Source: Rhizobium sp. Q54 (lineage in GTDB: Bacteria > Pseudomonadota > Alphaproteobacteria > UBA2966 > CAIVPW01). From it: a DNA stretch of 64,000 nt. The notes under the pieces were generated by a model. The model was not told where the DNA came from. It was given only the letters and a program-made list of their open reading frames with translations, and did not search any database. Shown in pieces: positions 62,454 through 64,000 of this stretch. The position numbers and the translations under genes are program-made. The stretch's first letter is position 1. Every line of letters begins with the position of its first letter. The stretch is taken from NCBI GenBank assembly GCA_945947575.1, contig CAMEYM010000017.1, positions 1 through 64,000 of the forward strand, in the 5' to 3' direction.

Positions 62454-63598
62454 ACGCGGCGGAACGAGGCGAGCAGCGCCAGGTCGTAAGCGATCTTCAG
62501 GGCGCCGCACACAATAAGCGGCCATCCGAACGCAGTCAGCGCCAACAGGTAACCGGCAAGGGCCGGACTCGCGGCCGCGGCCAGGCTGCGCGGCACCATC
62601 GTCAGGCTCGCGGCGGCGGGGCGCTCCGGCGGTGTCACCACCGCCATCACGAACGCGCTGCGCGTCGGCACATCCATCTGTGACAACAGGGCGCGCAGCA
62701 GCAGGAACGTCACGGCGAGCCACAACGTCGGTGCCAGGGCTGCCCCGATCAGCAATCCGCTCGACGGCAGGTGCGTGAACACCATCGTGTTGATCAGGCC
62801 GAAGCGGCGCGCGACCACCGGCGCCAGCGCTAGCGACAGCGCGTTGAGCACGTTGATACACAAGAACAGCGTCGCTGCGGCGGTCAACGACAGGTCGAAC
62901 GCCGCGAACAGCCACAGAGCCAGGATCGATTGCACGATGAACCCGCCGGCGAACGCGTCGATGCTGAACAGCGCCGCCAGGCGAAGGACGTTGTGGCGTG
63001 ACGGGCCCAGTCCGCCGGTAGGACGCTGCGCCGCGGTCGGCGCCCGCAGCATCGGCCGGTACAAGAACAGCACCGCGGCACCGAGTACGGCGTAGAAGGC
63101 GAACATCGCCCGCATCGCCGCCAGTGGCTCCGCGTCGAGCGCTGGTCCCAGCAAGGCAGGCAAGGCAGAGAACTGCGCTCCCGCGGCGCCGGCCAGTGCG
63201 CCGATGACGTGATAGCGGCTGAACATTGCCGTGCGCTGCGCGGCCGGCACCGCGTCGCCCAGGGACGCCTCCTCGAGCGGCCGGAACACGGTCACGTCGC
63301 CGCCGGAAGGGTTCACCGTGCCGACTGCTGCCACCACGAGAAGCGGCCAATAGTCGCCCAAGCTCGCCAGGCCGATGCCGGTCAGCACCATCAGCACGGC
63401 CGCTGCAACCAGCAACACACCCATGCCGGTGCGGTGCGCAAGCGAACCCGCGGCCGCAGTCAAAGCCGCCGATCCGAACAGCGCGGCGCTGGCGAGGGCG
63501 CCGACCTCGAACGGCCCAAAGCCGAGCGCCAGAAGGTAGGCCGGCAGCAGGATACTCACGTATCCATCGCCGAAAGCGCGCGTACCCTTGGCAAGCAT
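62423..63598 (-). CDS. MFS transporter
   Basis: A 391-residue transporter with 12 predicted helices, ATG at 63598 chosen because the N-terminal helix starts soon after (GYVSILLPAYLLALGFGPFE). A GTG one codon earlier is possible. Helix 2-3 loop SLAHRTGMGVLLVA resembles the MFS A motif. Homologues often adjoin ChrB-domain or DUF2892 genes. Substrate unknown. Its 3' end overlaps the ChrB-domain gene on the other strand. Confidence 0.88.
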   Translation of the reverse strand: MLAKGTRAFGDGYVSILLPAYLLALGFGPFEVGALASAALFGSAALTAAAGSLAHRTGMGVLLVAAAVLMVLTGIGLASLGDYWPLLVVAAVGTVNPSGGDVTVFRPLEEASLGDAVPAAQRTAMFSRYHVIGALAGAAGAQFSALPALLGPALDAEPLAAMRAMFAFYAVLGAAVLFLYRPMLRAPTAAQRPTGGLGPSRHNVLRLAALFSIDAFAGGFIVQSILALWLFAAFDLSLTAAATLFLCINVLNALSLALAPVVARRFGLINTMVFTHLPSSGLLIGAALAPTLWLAVTFLLLRALLSQMDVPTRSAFVMAVVTPPERPAAASLTMVPRSLAAAASPALAGYLLALTAFGWPLIVCGALKIAYDLALLASFRRVQLPDERTHE

Positions 63599-63672
63599 CA
63601 CTCGCCGGACATCGCCCCTCCCGGTGGTGCCCGGTGGTTCCTCTCCAGCCACCCTCGGTGGTGCCGGGAGGC

Positions 63673-63891
63673 TTAGGCGGCTTTGGAGGTGTCGCCCGGT
63701 CGAGTCGACAGCCCCAGCACCCGATAGAGCGGGCACCAGCCGATCAGGCTGGTCGCCAGGAACACGACGGCGAGGATGCCCAGGATGATCGCCAGCGTGC
63801 CGGTGATCGTGCCGGTGAAGTACAGGACGGCGATGACGACGACGATCGCCAGCCGCGCCATGCGGTCGACGTTACCCATGTTCTTGATCAT
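63673..63891 (-). CDS. DUF2892 inner-membrane protein
   Basis: A 72-residue protein. MIKNMGNVDRMARLAIVVVI, then TGTLAIILGILAVVFLATSL and IGWCPLYRVLGLST match DUF2892 (as in the YgaP C-terminus), with two helices and the conserved GWCPLY. Members are often linked to rhodanese or sulfur/metal-stress genes. It lies 74 bases upstream of the MFS gene on the same strand. Confidence 0.9.
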   Translation of the reverse strand: MIKNMGNVDRMARLAIVVVIAVLYFTGTITGTLAIILGILAVVFLATSLIGWCPLYRVLGLSTRPGDTSKAA

Positions 63892-63920
63892 GGCAGTGTT
63901 CCTTCGTTCCTTGCGCAGTT

Positions 63921-64000
63921 CTACGCCAGCCACTGAACCAGTAAGACGACGCCCGTGATCGCGCCGAGACAGACCGCACACACGACGGCGAGCTTGAGGG
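63921..64000 (-). CDS. C-terminus of an unidentified membrane protein (runs off the window)
   Basis: The last 25 residues before a TAG at 63921-63923 read as one hydrophobic helix, LAVVCAVCLGAITGVVLLVQ then WLA. It is upstream of the DUF2892 gene in the same direction, 29 bases away, and probably in the same unit. Nothing more can be said. Confidence 0.5.
   Translation of the reverse strand, partial: LKLAVVCAVCLGAITGVVLLVQWLA

Overview
The window is high-GC, densely packed chromosomal DNA, almost certainly from an alphaproteobacterium and probably a Rhodospirillales-like lineage. This rests on a petABC cytochrome bc1 operon, a petP/petR-like MarR plus OmpR pair followed by an EnvZ-like kinase and facing ilvE, the cluster lgt - midA/NDUFAF7-like - pgeF - prs - rplY - pth - ychF with ubiK divergent from it, an NrsF (DUF1109) anti-sigma factor, and many ATGA or GTGA start/stop overlaps. 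I saw no rRNA, intact tRNA, CRISPR array, integrase or insertion sequence.

Layout. 0-9 kb (minus strand): a truncated cyclase-like gene at the edge, then a five-gene MoxR/DUF58/BatA-DUF4159/vWA-like operon that ends in an ArsR regulator, then a secreted M48 peptidase. 9.4-11.5 kb (plus): CoA pyrophosphatase, a DUF6111-like membrane protein and CCA-adding enzyme. 11.5-14.8 kb (minus): an unknown protein, a helical-repeat exported protein and hemF. 14.9-17.6 kb: petABC. 17.6-17.9 kb: a frameshifted DUF2335 relic. 18-23.2 kb: mtnP, apt, mtnA and an aldolase/dehydrogenase fusion, which together look like a dihydroxyacetone-phosphate shunt for methylthioadenosine. 23.4-24.5 kb: two tandem paralogous exported proteins. 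24.5-31 kb: the housekeeping cluster (ychF to lgt, then ubiK). 31.4-36 kb: YbjN, proC, a membrane protein/hydrolase pair, a TetR-like regulator and a DUF1295 protein. 36-38.2 kb: a DOMON protein and MarR gene sharing a palindromic operator, then an ABC substrate-binding protein with a strong terminator. 38.3-40.4 kb: an ECF sigma factor whose frame is broken at a G7 tract, its NrsF partner and an exported SUMF1-fold protein. 40.4-46.2 kb: a small Cys-rich protein, CcdA plus thioredoxin, and an operon of M48 peptidase, Asp-box propeller and aldo/keto reductase. 46.2-50.4 kb: the two-component system, MarR and ilvE. 50.5-57.3 kb: YdeI-like protein, YCII protein with an ECF42-type sigma factor, a DrrAB-like ABC exporter, a vapBC-type toxin-antitoxin pair and an MsbA-like exporter. 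57.4-64 kb: mostly exported or membrane proteins (DUF1344, DUF1259, DUF378, DUF1080-like, cytochrome c, Sel1, YVTN propeller), a ChrB-domain protein, an MFS transporter and a DUF2892 protein.

How the genes fit together. Respiration is served by petABC, hemF, ubiK and possibly the petP/petR-like regulators. Envelope and thiol chemistry is covered by lgt, CcdA/thioredoxin, M48 peptidases and the MoxR operon. Methylthioadenosine and 5'-deoxyadenosine recycling is suggested by the 18-23 kb genes, with apt next to mtnP to recover the released adenine. Regulation is dense: two ECF sigma factors, three MarR/ArsR-type and one TetR-like regulator, one two-component system, and three inverted repeats that are good operator candidates. 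The best leads are the mtn/aldolase-SDR shunt, the G7-interrupted ECF gene and the overlapping promoter/operator in front of the MarR-OmpR-kinase operon.
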